Shown: positions 10,823 through 21,870, counted from the first letter of the stretch. The stretch is 64,000 nucleotides of DNA from Epiperipatus broadwayi (GCA_028023455.1 JAQFVV010012394.1:24563934-24627933); one strand, 5' to 3'. Numbers and translations: made by a program. The notes: generated by a model from the letters alone, not told the origin.

Positions 10823-11310
10823 TCAATTTCTCCAATATGTCAATTCATATCCCCTATAATCATTATTCTCTTCCCTTTTTTTGAAACTCTGTATATCCTT
10901 AACTAGGCATTCATATATGCTACTGTTCCACTCCATTATCATTTGACTATCTCCATTGGCTATATACACTATAGCCACCATCCATTCTTGTCTTCCTAAT
11001 CTTATCTCAAACCACAAATGTTCTTGACATTTAACAGCATTTAAATATTTTTTGACATAACTCCTGTGCCACCACTGCTTTTTTCTTTTTCTTTTCTATT
11101 TATCCCCTGCCATACCAAGCCTTCCACTACTGCTAATAGCTCAAGCTCTTCATTTTTAATTGCTTTGTTCAATTCCAGCCACTTTTCTGGTCTCCTACCA
11201 TCTTGCATATTCAAATACCCAATTTTAACAATTTCTTCTTTCCTAACTACTCTTATAAATTCTTTTGTCTCTTTCTTCTCCATTACATTTATAAATAACT
11301 TGATTACCAT
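10823..11310 (-). pseudogene. LINE apurinic-type endonuclease fragments
   Basis: Two frames, 11310-11041 and 11017-10823, cover an EEP/APE endonuclease N-terminal half. The first has IGYLNMQDG, ELELLAVVEG (consensus LAVVETH, with TH lost) and SSGGTGVM (consensus GGG-x-GV). The second has LWFEIRLGRQEWMVAIVYI, a typical central strand. The loss of the ETH catalytic segment indicates an inactive relic. Confidence 0.68.
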
Positions 11311-11599
11311 TAATTTTACAGACCCATTCCCTCACCACATCTACATCAGCTACCCTTTGATTATTTCTTACATCCAGTCCATTCTTTTTCTTTCTCATAA
11401 CACTGCCACTTAAAACCCCACTCTCCTTTATAAATTTCCCGAACTATATTCTTTATAAATCAAAATCCCTAAAACTTCACTTTTTTGTTTTTCTAAGTGC
11501 ATTCCACCTTTATTATATAACAAAAAAATTCAGCTTTGCCTTCTGTGAATAAATATACAGTCCAGATTTCCAAATACCCATGTTGATGTATATAACTTC

Positions 11600-11818
11600 T
11601 ATATTTATGTATATAATGTGTGTTCATAAATTGGAAAAATGATAGAAATTATATGCATAAATAATTTGAATTTATATTTGTTATATTAATAGAGAAATAT
11701 TTGTAAATGAAACTATGTTTAATTAAATGAATGTAAAAAAAACTAATTATTTAATTAAAGATGGCTACAACTAAAGATATTAAAGTCTAATTAAATACCT
11801 AGTTAGGAAGATTAAGAA
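11600..11818 (-). repeat. Family G repeat, copy 2 (inverted)
   Basis: Complementary to 3108-3316 over about 210 bp (tggaaaaatgatagaaatta, atgaaactatgtttaatt, attaaagatggctac). It lies just outside the 5' end of LINE copy b. Together the two copies bracket the LINE block. Confidence 0.72.
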
Positions 11819-12029
11819 TTGTAATGGCTATTTTTAAATGCAGACGAGATCTAATATATTTATTCACAGCCGTAGCTCAATTTTTTAACGTTGGAGATAA
11901 TTTGATATTTGGATATTTATTTCAATATAGAATTATGCATTGGAATAATTTTTATTTTTTGTACATATATATTAAATAAGCTTTGAAAATATTTTTTTCA
12001 ATATAATGGTGACCACTACACAGTCACTA

Positions 12030-13201
12030 TTGTCAATACCTGGCTAGATCCCACGAAACATAAGTTATCCCTGATGAAAATGACATGGGATAAATATACA
12101 GACCACACAGGAAGTTAATATATTAGTTAAACCAATAACAAAATAATAGTTCACTACAAAATATTATAATTGTCAGACAAAATATTCTCACAAAGGTTAA
12201 TATCACAGACATCCCTAACCAAGGTCCCACTCTCCTTGTTGGGGAAGGTCGCACTATTAAATGCAGCAGTGCTACCCAAAATCACTTATTTTCTGGCCGG
12301 TTTTTCCCCTACTAAGACCTTTATAAAAAAGGTGGAGACTCAATGTAGGAGGCTTTGCTGGGGCATGAGAACAGCAGTAATTGGCCTCAACTCCCTTCAA
12401 AAGCCTAAATCACAAAATGGACTTGGACTCCATTCAATCAACACCTTCTTAATCCAGAAAGCCCACAATATTTTAACCAAACTATTTCAGGATAATCCAA
12501 AAATGGAAAACCCCCTACCAATAAATGAGGTTGAACCCACTGACCCCCCCCCCAAGAAAGGGTAACATTTGGTTACAGCAACAGGTCACACTCATGACTA
12601 AAAATGTAACAATGTCCAATTCCCTTTTCAATGGCAAGCTTTCCTATTGGGACACCCATGCTCTAATCAATGGTAGCAGTCCCATCACTAAGACCAGACT
12701 TCAGCTAGGGATCAAGCGGCTTGCAGGGTTAACAAAGTTCTGGAAGCGAAATTAGTAGACTTTATAATTAAAGTTAACCTTGAGGCCCTACCAATGGCTG
12801 CATTCCTCCGCCACAAACGGAGGTATAAAATGGATCCGATATGCCCTCTGTGCAAGAAAACCGATGAAACAATTTCCCACATTCTTCAGGAATGTGAGAC
12901 CTGGAATAAACTACGCTACCTGACATTGCAAAAGACCACAGATAAAGACTGGGCCTGGGTGGATATGGTGAAAGCTCTTAAAAAAGGCTCCTTTGGCAGT
13001 GTTAGATTGGCAACTTATGTTAACTTTGTCATCTGGTTGGCACGAAATAAGGTAACTTTTGAAAAGGGTATTGATTACAATATTGAGGTATTATACTTCA
13101 AATTGTTAAATGACGCCAAGGACCATGACAAGAGGACATGCCAGCCATGGCTAACCGATCAGACTTGGAACCAGATCAAACTAGGGCCATGCCTTGCCTA
13201 G
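12030..13201 (+). pseudogene. L1/Tx1-like LINE pol, C-terminal half, frameshifted
   Basis: Three frames continue one protein. 12170-12565 carries LLGKVALLNAAVLPKITYFL and RRLCWG, the post-RT region of L1-like elements. 12525-12755 follows after a shift in a C10 tract at 12544-12553. 12794-13201 carries LRHKRRYKMDPICPLCKKTD and ETISHILQEC, a zf-RVT-type zinc finger (C-x2-C, H-x4-C). The last frame is open upstream to at least 12740, so the 12794 ATG is not meaningful. It is noticeably less decayed and richer in GC than its surroundings, suggesting a younger insertion. The RT core itself is missing (5' truncation). The stop at 13199-13201 is probably the natural C-terminus. Confidence 0.85.
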
Positions 13202-14030
13202 TATAGTGCTTACCTTACATAATAAATAAATCGATATATTAGTAATTAGAAATTATAACAGCCCAAAGAGCACTAACATATCACGATGATAAATCCTAGG
13301 AAATGAAGGTAGTTAAGCCTGAACAAATTAATAAAAGATTAGGAATAGATAGAAGGGAAAGTGACTGCTCTACAAGTGGTATGCTATGCAAACCAAGAAA
13401 TAAGCATATATACCTATAAAGCCATTTATAACAGAACTGGGAGAGCTTTAATGGTGAAATAGTCTTGTACAATTGGACAATCCAAACACCTTCTCATTTA
13501 TAACAGTACTGGGAATGCTCAAATGGTGAAATAGACTTCTACAATTAGACAATCCAAGGACAATATTCCCACTGCAACTGAAGCGGTTGCCTTGTTTCTT
13601 TTAAGCTATGGCCCCAAATAATAATGAGACATGAATAGAAGTGTTCTGAAAGTGTAACATTGCTGTTAATATAACAACATTTTTGTCTCCAAATAACTAA
13701 TGGAGAAATGGACATGTATAATTGGACAGTTTTGTGAACAATAATTTCAGCATAAGAAGTTGGGTTTAGGTGTGTAAGTCTGGAAGGGCAGGTGAATTTT
13801 GTGTCACTGTCCTTCTGGACCTATTAATATCCCACTCACCTATCCATACATTTATACTTGAATGTTCAAAATCATATGCATTGAATCAAGTGTATGGGTG
13901 TGGATGCGCTTGACACGCACCGACACTCCCTAAATTTCTTTGTAATGATTCTTGTTGATTGCATTGTAAAACTTATGCCTCTTGAATCGTCTTGAGGCAC
14001 AAATAAAGGCATTTGAAAGTAAAATATAGT
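13202..14030 (+). other. Probable 3' UTR of the L1/Tx1-like LINE
   Basis: It follows the pol stop directly, has similar base composition, contains a 72-bp tandem duplication and ends near aataaa at 14002-14007, shortly before T-rich and A-rich sequence. No protein frame. The extent is inferred from composition and the polyadenylation signal only. Confidence 0.5.
13423..13565 (+). repeat. 72-bp tandem duplication in the LINE 3' UTR
   Basis: catttataacag-actggga with aatggtgaaatag and acaattggacaatcca occurs at about 13423-13494 and 13495-13565. A weaker third echo (tggagaaatggacatgtata, attggacag) is at about 13698-13730. Short repeats in 3' UTRs are common in LINEs. Confidence 0.8.
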
Positions 14031-14577
14031 TGTTTTTTTTATTATTATTTTTAAATCAAAACATTTTTCTAGTCTTATCTTTTCTCTTTTTTTTTTTAAG
14101 ATGGAAAACAATAGTTATTTATAAAGTGTCCAGGGTTTAATTAAAACATTAATCTTTCAATTAAATCTTATAATACGATTTATTACTTTTTTATGGTCAA
14201 GTACCTTTGCCATAGAATAAATCCCTAGTCTTTAATCTATCCAGAATATAACTGTAGTATAGCTGACCTCACAAATATATTTATATCAGAAGCTTCATAG
14301 CATATTTACATACATAGATCTAGTGTGGGATCATTTTAACCACTATACCTTTCTTACAACAATGACTCTAGAAAGTGGCCAATTCAGATTTTAATTCCAA
14401 TTTAACAATAACACAAACTAATTATGTGAGGTAGTTCTTTGAATCTGACCCTGATTTACTACTTAATTAGCTGAGGTATTCTTTTGTATGTGACCCGAAA
14501 TTTATAGAACAAAACCATGAATAGTCAAAATAAGAGTCATAGATCACATGACCCTATCTCTTAAGCTTGTAAGTTAT
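14031..14577. other. Unassigned AT-rich spacer
   Basis: T-rich then mixed AT-rich sequence with no recognised element. The minus-strand ORF at 13872-14111 has no family features. Confidence 0.45.
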
Positions 14578-14712
14578 AAACAATGAGGATTGCCAATTCC
14601 TCTACAAGCTTTGTGATAAATGCTTATCCAGAGCCAGCACTTAAAATATCTCTGTCAGGAACCCCTCCCAAACCCACAAATCTTGCAGAGGAATTGGCAA
14701 TACTCATTGTTT
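14578..14712. repeat. Foldback element, 31-bp arms
   Basis: The arms 14578-14608 and 14682-14712 pair at 29 of 31 positions (core gccaattcctct with agaggaattggc). The 73-bp interior is GC-richer than the surroundings (agagccagcacttaaaat, ggaacccctcccaaaccc). Likely a MITE. Confidence 0.86.
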
Positions 14713-15129
14713 AAAACCATGAATAAATTCACTAAATAGACATTGTGTATAATAAGCCAACTAATAGTGATCTAACAACTGCATGTTCATAATAAGTTCT
14801 AACATACATAAAATATAGCTCACAGCAATTCAAAGGAGGCTAATTGTATGAATGAACTCAATCTAGTTTCAAAATAAACCTTTAATGTAAAATACCAATA
14901 ACACTTAACTCATTAGATATTTTTCAAGCATGCACATTTATTTTTAAATTACCCTTTTTTTTATTTATCTGACAATTTCACTTTTTTTTAAAAAAAATTA
15001 CAAATCATTATATATATATAGGCAAGACAGAATTAATTTTTTTCCATAAAAAATTTTTTTCAGTTTCAGTTGCTTTAAAAGTCAACTTTTTCAAAACTTT
15101 TGCTTTCTGTATTAAACAATCCATAATAT
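14713..15129. other. Unassigned AT-rich spacer
   Basis: No coding frame or repeat recognised apart from A and T runs. Confidence 0.45.
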
Positions 15130-15695
15130 AAAATATCAGATGGAAATATAATGGATGAAATTAATCACATAATTAAACTTGGTTGGAGTGCTTTTGGTAG
15201 AAATATCTTAATACTAAAAGGAAATATGCCTATGTGTTTGAAAAGGAAGGTTTTTAACAAATGTGTTTTACCAGTTCTTACTTATGGATCTGAGACTTGG
15301 ACTCTTAATAGAAGAGCAATACAGAGACTTCAGACTACTCAAAGAAGTATGGAGAGATGTATGTTGGGAGTAAAAGAAGAGATTGAAAATGCAATGTATG
15401 GGTAAGAGAACAAACAGATGTTACTGACCTCATTGAAAAAATTAAAAGATTGAAATGGAGTTGGGCTGATATATTGCTAAAAGAGATGATAATAGATGGA
15501 CAATTGAAATTTTAAACTGGATTTCAAGAGATTGTAAAAGATCCAGAAAGAGACCACACAAGAGATGGATTGATGAAATAAGAAAGTGTGCAGGGGTGAT
15601 GTGGAGAAAAGAAGCTAAAGATCGGAGAAAATGAACTAAACTTGGAGAGACCTTCATCCTTCAGTGGATTGATAATGATTGATGATGATGATGAT
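15130..15695 (+). mobile_element. RTE-type LINE, 3' fragment with GAT tail
   Basis: The frame at 15151-15405 reads MDEINHIIKLGWSAFGR, MCLKRKVFNKCVLPVLTYGS and ETWTLNRRAIQRLQTTQRSM. This is the thumb and C-terminal region of RTE-like RTs, where LTYGSETW is characteristic. A frameshift near 15395 moves to the continuation WVREQTDVTDLIEKIK, and further shifts follow. The fragment ends in gatgatgatgatgatgaata, the short-repeat tail typical of RTE elements. The minus-strand ORF at 15442-15657 is a shadow. It is 5'-truncated, as are all copies here. Confidence 0.9.
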
Positions 15696-16649
15696 GAATA
15701 TAAAATATAGTATATTGGTATTAAACATAAATTCAGTGATTAATATTTTAGGATAACAGTGTAGAGTTTTTTTTTTACTTGCAAAGCAAAAGTTCTACAG
15801 CTGGAGTTTGATATCTCCTATGATGGCAAATATTGATTCCATTTGTAAGTTGTGATAATGTCCTTTAACAATCTCCTGTCTTTGAAAGTTGAAGTCTGAG
15901 CATTGATTCTATATTTTAATTAGAGATTCATTTGAAAAATAGCATGGTCACGTTCCAGAGATCCAGGATAGATTTCAGCAATCGCAGTTTTTCTTCATTC
16001 CTATTCAGTCATCATAATGATGATTCAATATAGTTTGAATAAGTGAGAATCCAGCTTGACTTCTTTCAAGAAAAACTGCTCATGTAAATTCTACTTCTTG
16101 TTTTTGTACACCTTGACCTTGTTTTTCACAGGCTTTGATAATCTTGTTTTTAATACTTTTAATAACTTACTTTTGCACCTGATTTCAATTGCCAAATTTT
16201 TAAAATGCTTTCATTATTTAATTGATTTTAAGTTGCAAAACACTGTAATTATTAAATTCCTTGATTTTTTTTTAATTCTCTTATCAAAAGATGCTTAATC
16301 TTGTTTATTTTTAATTTAATTTTCGTAAATCCATTTTTTAATTGAAGTGTTGTGCAACACATTTTATAAACTCTTTGATAAGAGGTTTTAACATAATTTC
16401 TATAAAATTTGCAAGTTTCTCTTAAATTTAAACTTTTATAACAAACCTATTACACTATTTATTATTATTTTACAATATAACATTTAATTGCAAATAAACT
16501 AAGTGTCAATAGGAATAAATGCTAAAAGGCAGGTGGTATACTCATTGCAAGCTTCAATTAATAAATACTTTTATATTAACTTGCCCTGTTTGTCATTCTG
16601 TTGGGATGTCCAGATTATTAAATTTTTAACAATGAAAAAAAATTTTCCC
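15696..16649. other. Unassigned AT-rich spacer
   Basis: No family recognised. The 80-codon plus-strand ORF at 16056-16298 is rich in Phe and Leu as expected from T-rich DNA and has no domain I recognise. Confidence 0.45.
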
Positions 16650-16713
16650 TCTTCAGAATTTGAACTCACAAACTCAGGTTTCTCAGGAAAAGTCCTTAAC
16701 AACTGAGCCAACA
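16650..16713 (-). repeat. tRNA-derived SINE head, decayed
   Basis: On the minus strand the sequence begins tgttggctcagttgttaagg, close to a pol III A box (TGGCNNAGNGG). About 40 bases later comes gagttcaaattctg, close to a B box (GGTTCGANTCC). A paired stem resembling an anticodon arm (cctgagaaacctgag) lies between. It is too diverged to be a working tRNA. The SINE body, if any, would lie below 16650. Confidence 0.6.
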
Positions 16714-17094
16714 GGAATATTGTGTTTGTAGAGTAAAATTTTGTTAATATTACCATTTAACTCATATTTAACTAATTAAAAGTAAATATTTTTATTAAGT
16801 TTGAATTATTCTTCTGAAATATTTAATATTTTATAAATATTTTGTAAAAAAAAAAAATGTGTTAAAAAAAGATTAGAGAATTAATAATAAAAAAAAAGCC
16901 AATACATCAATATTTTTATATGGTATTAAATTTAGAATTCATTTATTAGAAGGCATTTTTTTTATTTTTACATCTTATTAAATTATCATTTTTGTCAGTT
17001 ATTTTTTTAGATTCAATCATTTTTTAAATTAATATATAAAACTTAAAAGACAAAAAATAATATATAAAAAAAGTTTATTTAAATAATGTTTTTA
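16714..17094. other. Unassigned AT-rich spacer
   Basis: Extremely AT-rich with homopolymers and nothing recognisable. Confidence 0.45.
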
Positions 17095-17389
17095 TTTACT
17101 AAGGCAATAAACCTCAAGAGTGTGCGCTTGAAAATGACTCATTATAAATCAAAAGATTTTGTGAGTACTAATTGGTAATAGGAATTATGGATTTAATCAG
17201 TGATTGAATAGCTTCATGCTCTCAGATCTAACCACTTCATCTTTACCTATTTATATAGAAAGTAAATTGAGGTAAAGAAGGGGTTCCCCTCTTTTTTTTT
17301 TCAAAGTGTAAGCTTGTGGTTAAGACCTGTAGAGGTTCCTATCTTTACATTTTCAAGTGCACACTCTTGAGGTTTATTGCCATAGTAAA
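17095..17389. repeat. Foldback/MITE, 34-42 bp inverted termini
   Basis: The arms 17103-17136 and 17348-17381 match at 33 of 34 positions. The single difference is a CG to TG change, as CpG deamination would produce. Weaker complementarity extends outward to 17095 and 17389. The interior (about 210 bp) holds ggttcccctctttt and ggttcctatcttta but no frame. Likely a non-autonomous DNA element. Confidence 0.9.
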
Positions 17390-17442
17390 TATTACTTATG
17401 TAATCAATGTGCATTAAATAAATTTATAATAATGCTTTTATG

Positions 17443-17615
17443 TGAATAGCTGGCTAAAAAGTACAAAATAACAAAGTAATCGATAAAGTAAAAGTATTTG
17501 AGGCCAAGTCTGGATTCTTATGATCTCTGATATTTTTCAAGAGTGGTGAATTAGCCAAGAGATGGATTACTTTGTTGATTACTTTGTTATTTTGTACTTT
17601 TTAGCCAGCTATTCA
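17443..17615. repeat. Perfect 39-bp inverted repeat, foldback/MITE
   Basis: The arms 17443-17481 and 17577-17615 are complementary at all 39 positions (outer end tgaatagctggctaaaaagt). The loop is 95 bp. It lies only about 53 bp from the preceding foldback but the arms are unrelated. Perfect arms suggest a recent insertion or arm-to-arm conversion. Confidence 0.94.
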
Positions 17616-18252
17616 TAGAAAGGCTTTTTTTTATATAAAAAAAAAAATATTATTTTTTTTCCTTTTTAGTTTTCTCTTCAGTTAAATATGAATTACATAT
17701 AAATAATAAAACCTAGTTTTCATTTCATGTTTAGAGGTTGTTTAAACTTCTTGTTTAGTTGAATATACATATTATTATAACATTTAATATCTTTTTTTTT
17801 AACTTTTGAACTGCTATATATAGCAATCCTTACAACTGTGAACCAACTCACAACTATGTGAAAGACCACATGGCTGACATTGAAATGAATATTTTTATTT
17901 CAATATGTATTATATATAGAAAGAGACATGTGGAAGCCCCAACAAAAGAATAGGATTGTGATCTTATTATTATTGGTGTAATTTATAATGCTATAAATAT
18001 ATATGACCATATTCATTATTATACCATTAGGAAATTTAAAAGTTATCTTTGTTTTTTTTTAAACAAAGAGATACCTATAAATTCAAACCAAAATTAATTT
18101 AATTAAAATGTTAACTTGTTTAATTAAAATACTTAGTTATTTATGGGCGAATTTCACTTAAATAATAGTATTTTATTTCAAAAAATGTGCCTGTATTAAG
18201 ACATTATACATTCATTACATCCACATACATGCATATTTAAAATTATATACAA
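17616..18252. other. Unassigned AT-rich spacer
   Basis: No coding frame or repeat family recognised. Confidence 0.45.
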
Positions 18253-18387
18253 ATAAAATAGCATATACACCTTGCATAAACACTTTTCAATGCATTTTAT
18301 AGTTGAAACTGTAAACAAAAAGAAATAAATTCTATTATATTAAATTGCAGTGAAAAGTGTTTATGCAAAGTGTATATGGTATTTTAT
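18253..18387. repeat. Foldback, 42-bp arms
   Basis: The arms 18253-18294 and 18346-18387 pair at 39 of 42 positions (core gcataaacacttttca with tgaaaagtgtttatgc). The loop is 51 bases. It is compact enough to form a stable hairpin RNA if transcribed. Confidence 0.87.
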
Positions 18388-18630
18388 TTATATATTAAAA
18401 TTACATGTAAAAATAAAATTGTAAAACTTCATGATATTGAAATTTACTAGAACTTAAAAGTGATATTAGCATTGATTTTGGATTATCGCATTCTCATTGT
18501 GGGAATTAGCTGAATGTAATAAGAGGTTACTGTAAGTCATCAAAGGATCAACATTTAATTTTATTTCACTGAATATACAATGCAGCATTAAACATTAAAT
18601 TAGTATAGCTCAATTTATATATTATTAATG

Positions 18631-19146
18631 AAGTAAACCAGGAGGGCAATTATTTTGGCTCAGGGGCCACTTTGTGGAAGTGGAAGTTAGCAGAGGATCG
18701 TGTCAGGGGCCATTTTGTGGAAACAGAGATTAACAAAGGGCCACACCTTTTTCATGACACAATAAACACACTGCTTTATTCCCTGTATTACTAAAGAAAT
18801 ATTTGCTTGTCCATTCTTCATTAAACACATAACATTCATCACTGATTTTACATTTTTTTGGAGGGTTCATGGTTTTTCTAAAGTTAGGAATTTATATATT
18901 TACTGTTGCAAAGACAAAATTGAAATTAATCAGATCAAGCAGAAACGCACTGAGCATCATATCTACACTTCACATGTGTATTAACATGGATGTCCTAGTG
19001 GAAAATATGAGACAAATCTTCAATCATGCATGGGAAGGAAATCTTGGTTCAAGGCAGATTTTCTGACTGTCTTGGTGGGCCACAAAAAACTCTTAGCAGG
19101 CCACATGTGGCCCATGGGTCACTATTTTTCCACCCCTGAAACAAAC
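18631..19146. mobile_element. Non-autonomous hAT element, 500 bp, with 8-bp TSDs
   Basis: The element (18639-19138) starts caggagggcaattattttgg and ends ctatttttccacccctg, so both ends begin CAGG(A/G)G(G/T)G in inverted orientation. The inner sequences gctcaggggccac and ggccacatgtggcccatggg are typical of hAT ends. The flanking octamers aagtaaac (18631-18638) and aaacaaac (19139-19146) are an 8-bp duplication with two differences. The 65-codon ORF at 18869-19066 may be a scrap of transposase, but I cannot assign it. Confidence 0.86.
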
Positions 19147-19311
19147 CATTCTCCTCTCAAGGTATGAATAAATAACATTGTTGACAAAAGAGCAGTAAGA
19201 GAATGGCCCCACCTCTTTTTTAAGCATTTCATGTTTAAAAGTTTAGCCTTGTCAACGTTGATGAAAATAAAAAGTGAACTCAATATCTCAACCAGATTAA
19301 AATATCGCATT

Positions 19312-19502
19312 AATAATTATTAAATTAATAGTCAATAATACAAGAATAAAAAGGGAATCTCACTTTAAACATCATTATTAAATTATATACTCTAATTTAA
19401 TACTTACTGTTACTAACTTCTGTTTAGTTATTAAAATAAATCATTAAAAAGTGAGATTCCATCTTCGTATTTATACAATTCACTGTTAATTTAATAATTA
19501 CT
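19312..19502. repeat. Imperfect foldback, about 50-bp arms
   Basis: attattaaattaatagt and ggaatctcacttt on the left are mirrored by aaaagtgagattcc and actgttaatttaataatt on the right, with small gaps. Older than the neighbouring foldbacks. Confidence 0.6.
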
Positions 19503-19511
19503 AATGCCTTG

Positions 19512-19790
19512 TTTCATCTTGCTCTTACATTGGGGTCAATATTTGAACCAACTGATGAGTGCTGTTTCAGCATAAAATACATATATTGGAGATAATTTAT
19601 CTTTTTCGCATGTGTGTGGTTCATCTTGCTTTTATATTGGGGTCAATATTTGAACCAACTGATGAGTGCTGGTTCAGCATGAAATACATATATTGGAGAT
19701 AATTTATTTTTTTCGCATGTGTGTTGTTGTATGAGATAGGGTGGACCACTGACAGGAGTTAAAAGTCTGTGTTCAAATCTATTATATTAT
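19512..19790 (+). repeat. Family B copy with internal 109-bp tandem duplication
   Basis: The block ttggggtcaatatttgaacc, aactgatgagtgctg-ttcagc, aaatacatatattggagata occurs twice in a row (about 19512-19620 and 19621-19729). The normal family B continuation follows (gagatagggtggaccactga, taaaagtctgtgttcaaat). The last part resembles a weak pol III B box. Other copies lie at 52.6, 53.5, 57.5 and 59.1 kb. Confidence 0.8.
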
Positions 19791-20124
19791 ATCTAACCTC
19801 CAAATATATATTTATAAAGTATATTTGTATTTCGTATATCTGCATCAATGTTAACAGGGATAAGCTTACAAACATCAAAATCATAAAGAATAGGTGGGTC
19901 CATTATATCTTGACTCTTTGTCAAAGGATTGCATCATTAAATAAAATAATTTATAAATGTTTAGGTTATAATATGAATAAACGGAAATAATCAATTTTAA
20001 AAAATAATACATCTTAGGTAAAATATATCTTCAATATAAAAAATTAATATTTTTATAAAAGAAATTAGCAATAAAGATTTACCCTAAATTTTAAACATAT
20101 CATATACTAAATAAATAGATTGTT
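19791..20124. other. Unassigned AT-rich spacer
   Basis: Nothing recognised. The plus-strand 73-codon ORF here is low-complexity in composition. Confidence 0.4.
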
Positions 20125-20215
20125 ACTAGAGAGTTTGAGCATTAAAAATGATGAGCTGTGGTTGTGGTCCAAGAGTATTAAGCTTCATAGTTCACCATCC
20201 TACCACTGCACTAAA
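20125..20215 (-). repeat. Family E (tRNA-derived SINE-like) copy
   Basis: gagtttgagcattaaaaatg, gtccaagagtattaagcttc and catcctaccactgcactaaa follow the same order of blocks as 44.67 and 55.78 kb. On the minus strand the layout is A-box-like then B-box-like. Strongly diverged. Confidence 0.48.
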
Positions 20216-21804
20216 CTATGTGTTTCATATCATCTACTGAACACGAAAATCATCTGAAGAGAGTATAAAAAAGTGATTCCAGTTCAGTTAAATTGTGTAA
20301 ATTTCTGAGCTCAGCACATCATTTTCCTGTTAAAACATCACATAACCTTCCAAGCAACATTCTTTAGGGTTATTTTAGTAATTAGTGTTATGAATTTTTT
20401 TGAGCTTGTCCTCGTATAATGGATTTGTCCAAGCTACAACATTGCCAAAATCAGATTGAACACACAATATAGCTGACTAATGAAAATAAAACGACAATGC
20501 CATAGACAATGGCACAAACAGACCAATTTGAGAGCCAGATCAGTGCATTTGAATATTCCCAGTAAAAAAGAAAATCTGGAAATATATTGGAGGTTCATTT
20601 AGGATCACAACTTCAGATCACTGTCAAATGACAATGAGCTCATCTATTATTTGATAGAACACAATGAAGCATGATCATGTCTGGATAAGGAAATTGCTAC
20701 TTACTGACATCATGGGTTTTTTTTACATGGTGCAAGCCACTGTGAATTGGAAAGATCCATGGCTCAAAAGGGAATCTCAGCATTCTTTTCCAAGCATTAA
20801 TTGGACTGTTAGATTCTAAATGTTTGCATAACAGAAATGAAACTTTTATATTTAAAGTGCTGTATATATATTATGATGAATACCTATAATTAATATCTTA
20901 ATATTTATTTATTGGATTGTGTGTTATTAATGGATGATTTGGGCATTATTCCAGTGACAATACAGACATAAACATAGCAGTTAGAAATTGAATAAGTGCT
21001 TTTGTTAATTAATTTTTCAGTATATGAAGGTTAACAGCCATTAATAACCTGAAAAAGATGGATTTATTTAAGGCATGTAATAGTTTCTGAGTGAAGGAAC
21101 ATTAAACTAGTCAAACAGGATTTTTGGTTATAAGATATATGAAATCTGACTTCATCCAAAAGTGAAACTATTTTACATCATGATATAAACATTCTATTAA
21201 ATGCAATCTTAATGTACATTATTGATTTCAATACTAAGAAATTGTCTGGTTGTGATTAAAGAAAAACATCTCTCCATTTTAATATCATCTGTCATATACT
21301 TGAAATAATTAGTGATTACCCGATGCATATAAAAATTATTCATAATATTTGAATCTCCATCCTTAGACTGATCTCTATCTTTTGTTTTTATTGATAAATC
21401 TTGAGTTTCCAAGTTGGAAGGAATGCAGATCTGCATCTAGCAACCATCTTTAATTTCATTTTACTTGACCAAATAAAATCTTTGAATTCAATATAAGCCT
21501 AAGGTTTTGAATCCAGATCAACTTGCTTCAACAGTTATGTGGCTCTGAAGTCAATCGTGTAACTATATATTTTAGTACTTTCAGTGCTTCAATAATTGTA
21601 TAAACATTATTTTCATGGTTAGGAATGTTAATAACTGTAAATTGATTTAAATTTCCAAAATTTTAGCTTAACAGATAATATGAAGTCAAAGATGGTGGCT
21701 GGATATATATCTGCATTCCTTCAAACTTTGAATCCCAAGCCACAATGATAAGAACATAATTCAGAAAATTTTCTGAATATACTAAGAATAAAGATTTTAT
21801 ATGC
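20216..21804. other. Unassigned region
   Basis: Part of it (20.4-20.8 kb) is GC-richer than average but has no ORF that survives. The minus-strand ORF at 21209-21436 has no recognisable motif. Confidence 0.4.
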
Positions 21805-21870
21805 ATTTGGTAATCATCGATTACTCAAGCTTACACTAGATGGCACTGGAGTGGAGAGCTTTTCTTGTTT
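21805..21870 (-). repeat. Family A fragment
   Basis: gattactcaagcttacacta, gatggcactggagtggagag corresponds to the complement of the family A end (ctctcca...gtgccac...gtaatc). Short and diverged. Confidence 0.42.

Larger units (their letters stand above)
8386..11430 (-). mobile_element. LINE (APE/RT type) copy b, main body, decayed
   Basis: In minus-strand order: an endonuclease N-terminus (about 11310-11041, IGYLNMQDGRRPEKWLELNK), more endonuclease (11017-10823), an RT N-terminal block (9903-9679), RT core with FADD (9370-8996) and a C-terminal region (8978-8525, STYGNNALCVSKGALDYLEK). Many frameshifts and stops separate these. The organisation is that of a non-LTR retrotransposon with an APE endonuclease, and the wording is closest to tick-type LINE proteins I remember. 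Plus-strand ORFs across the region (8839-9126, 9858-10145, 10257-10499, 10465-10683, 11066-11413) are antisense shadows of an A-rich coding strand. Confidence 0.85.

Noticed and set aside
8839-11413. Series of plus-strand ORFs, 80-115 codons
   Set aside because: All lie antisense to the A-rich coding strand of the LINE. They are Phe/Ser/Leu-rich and carry no motif.
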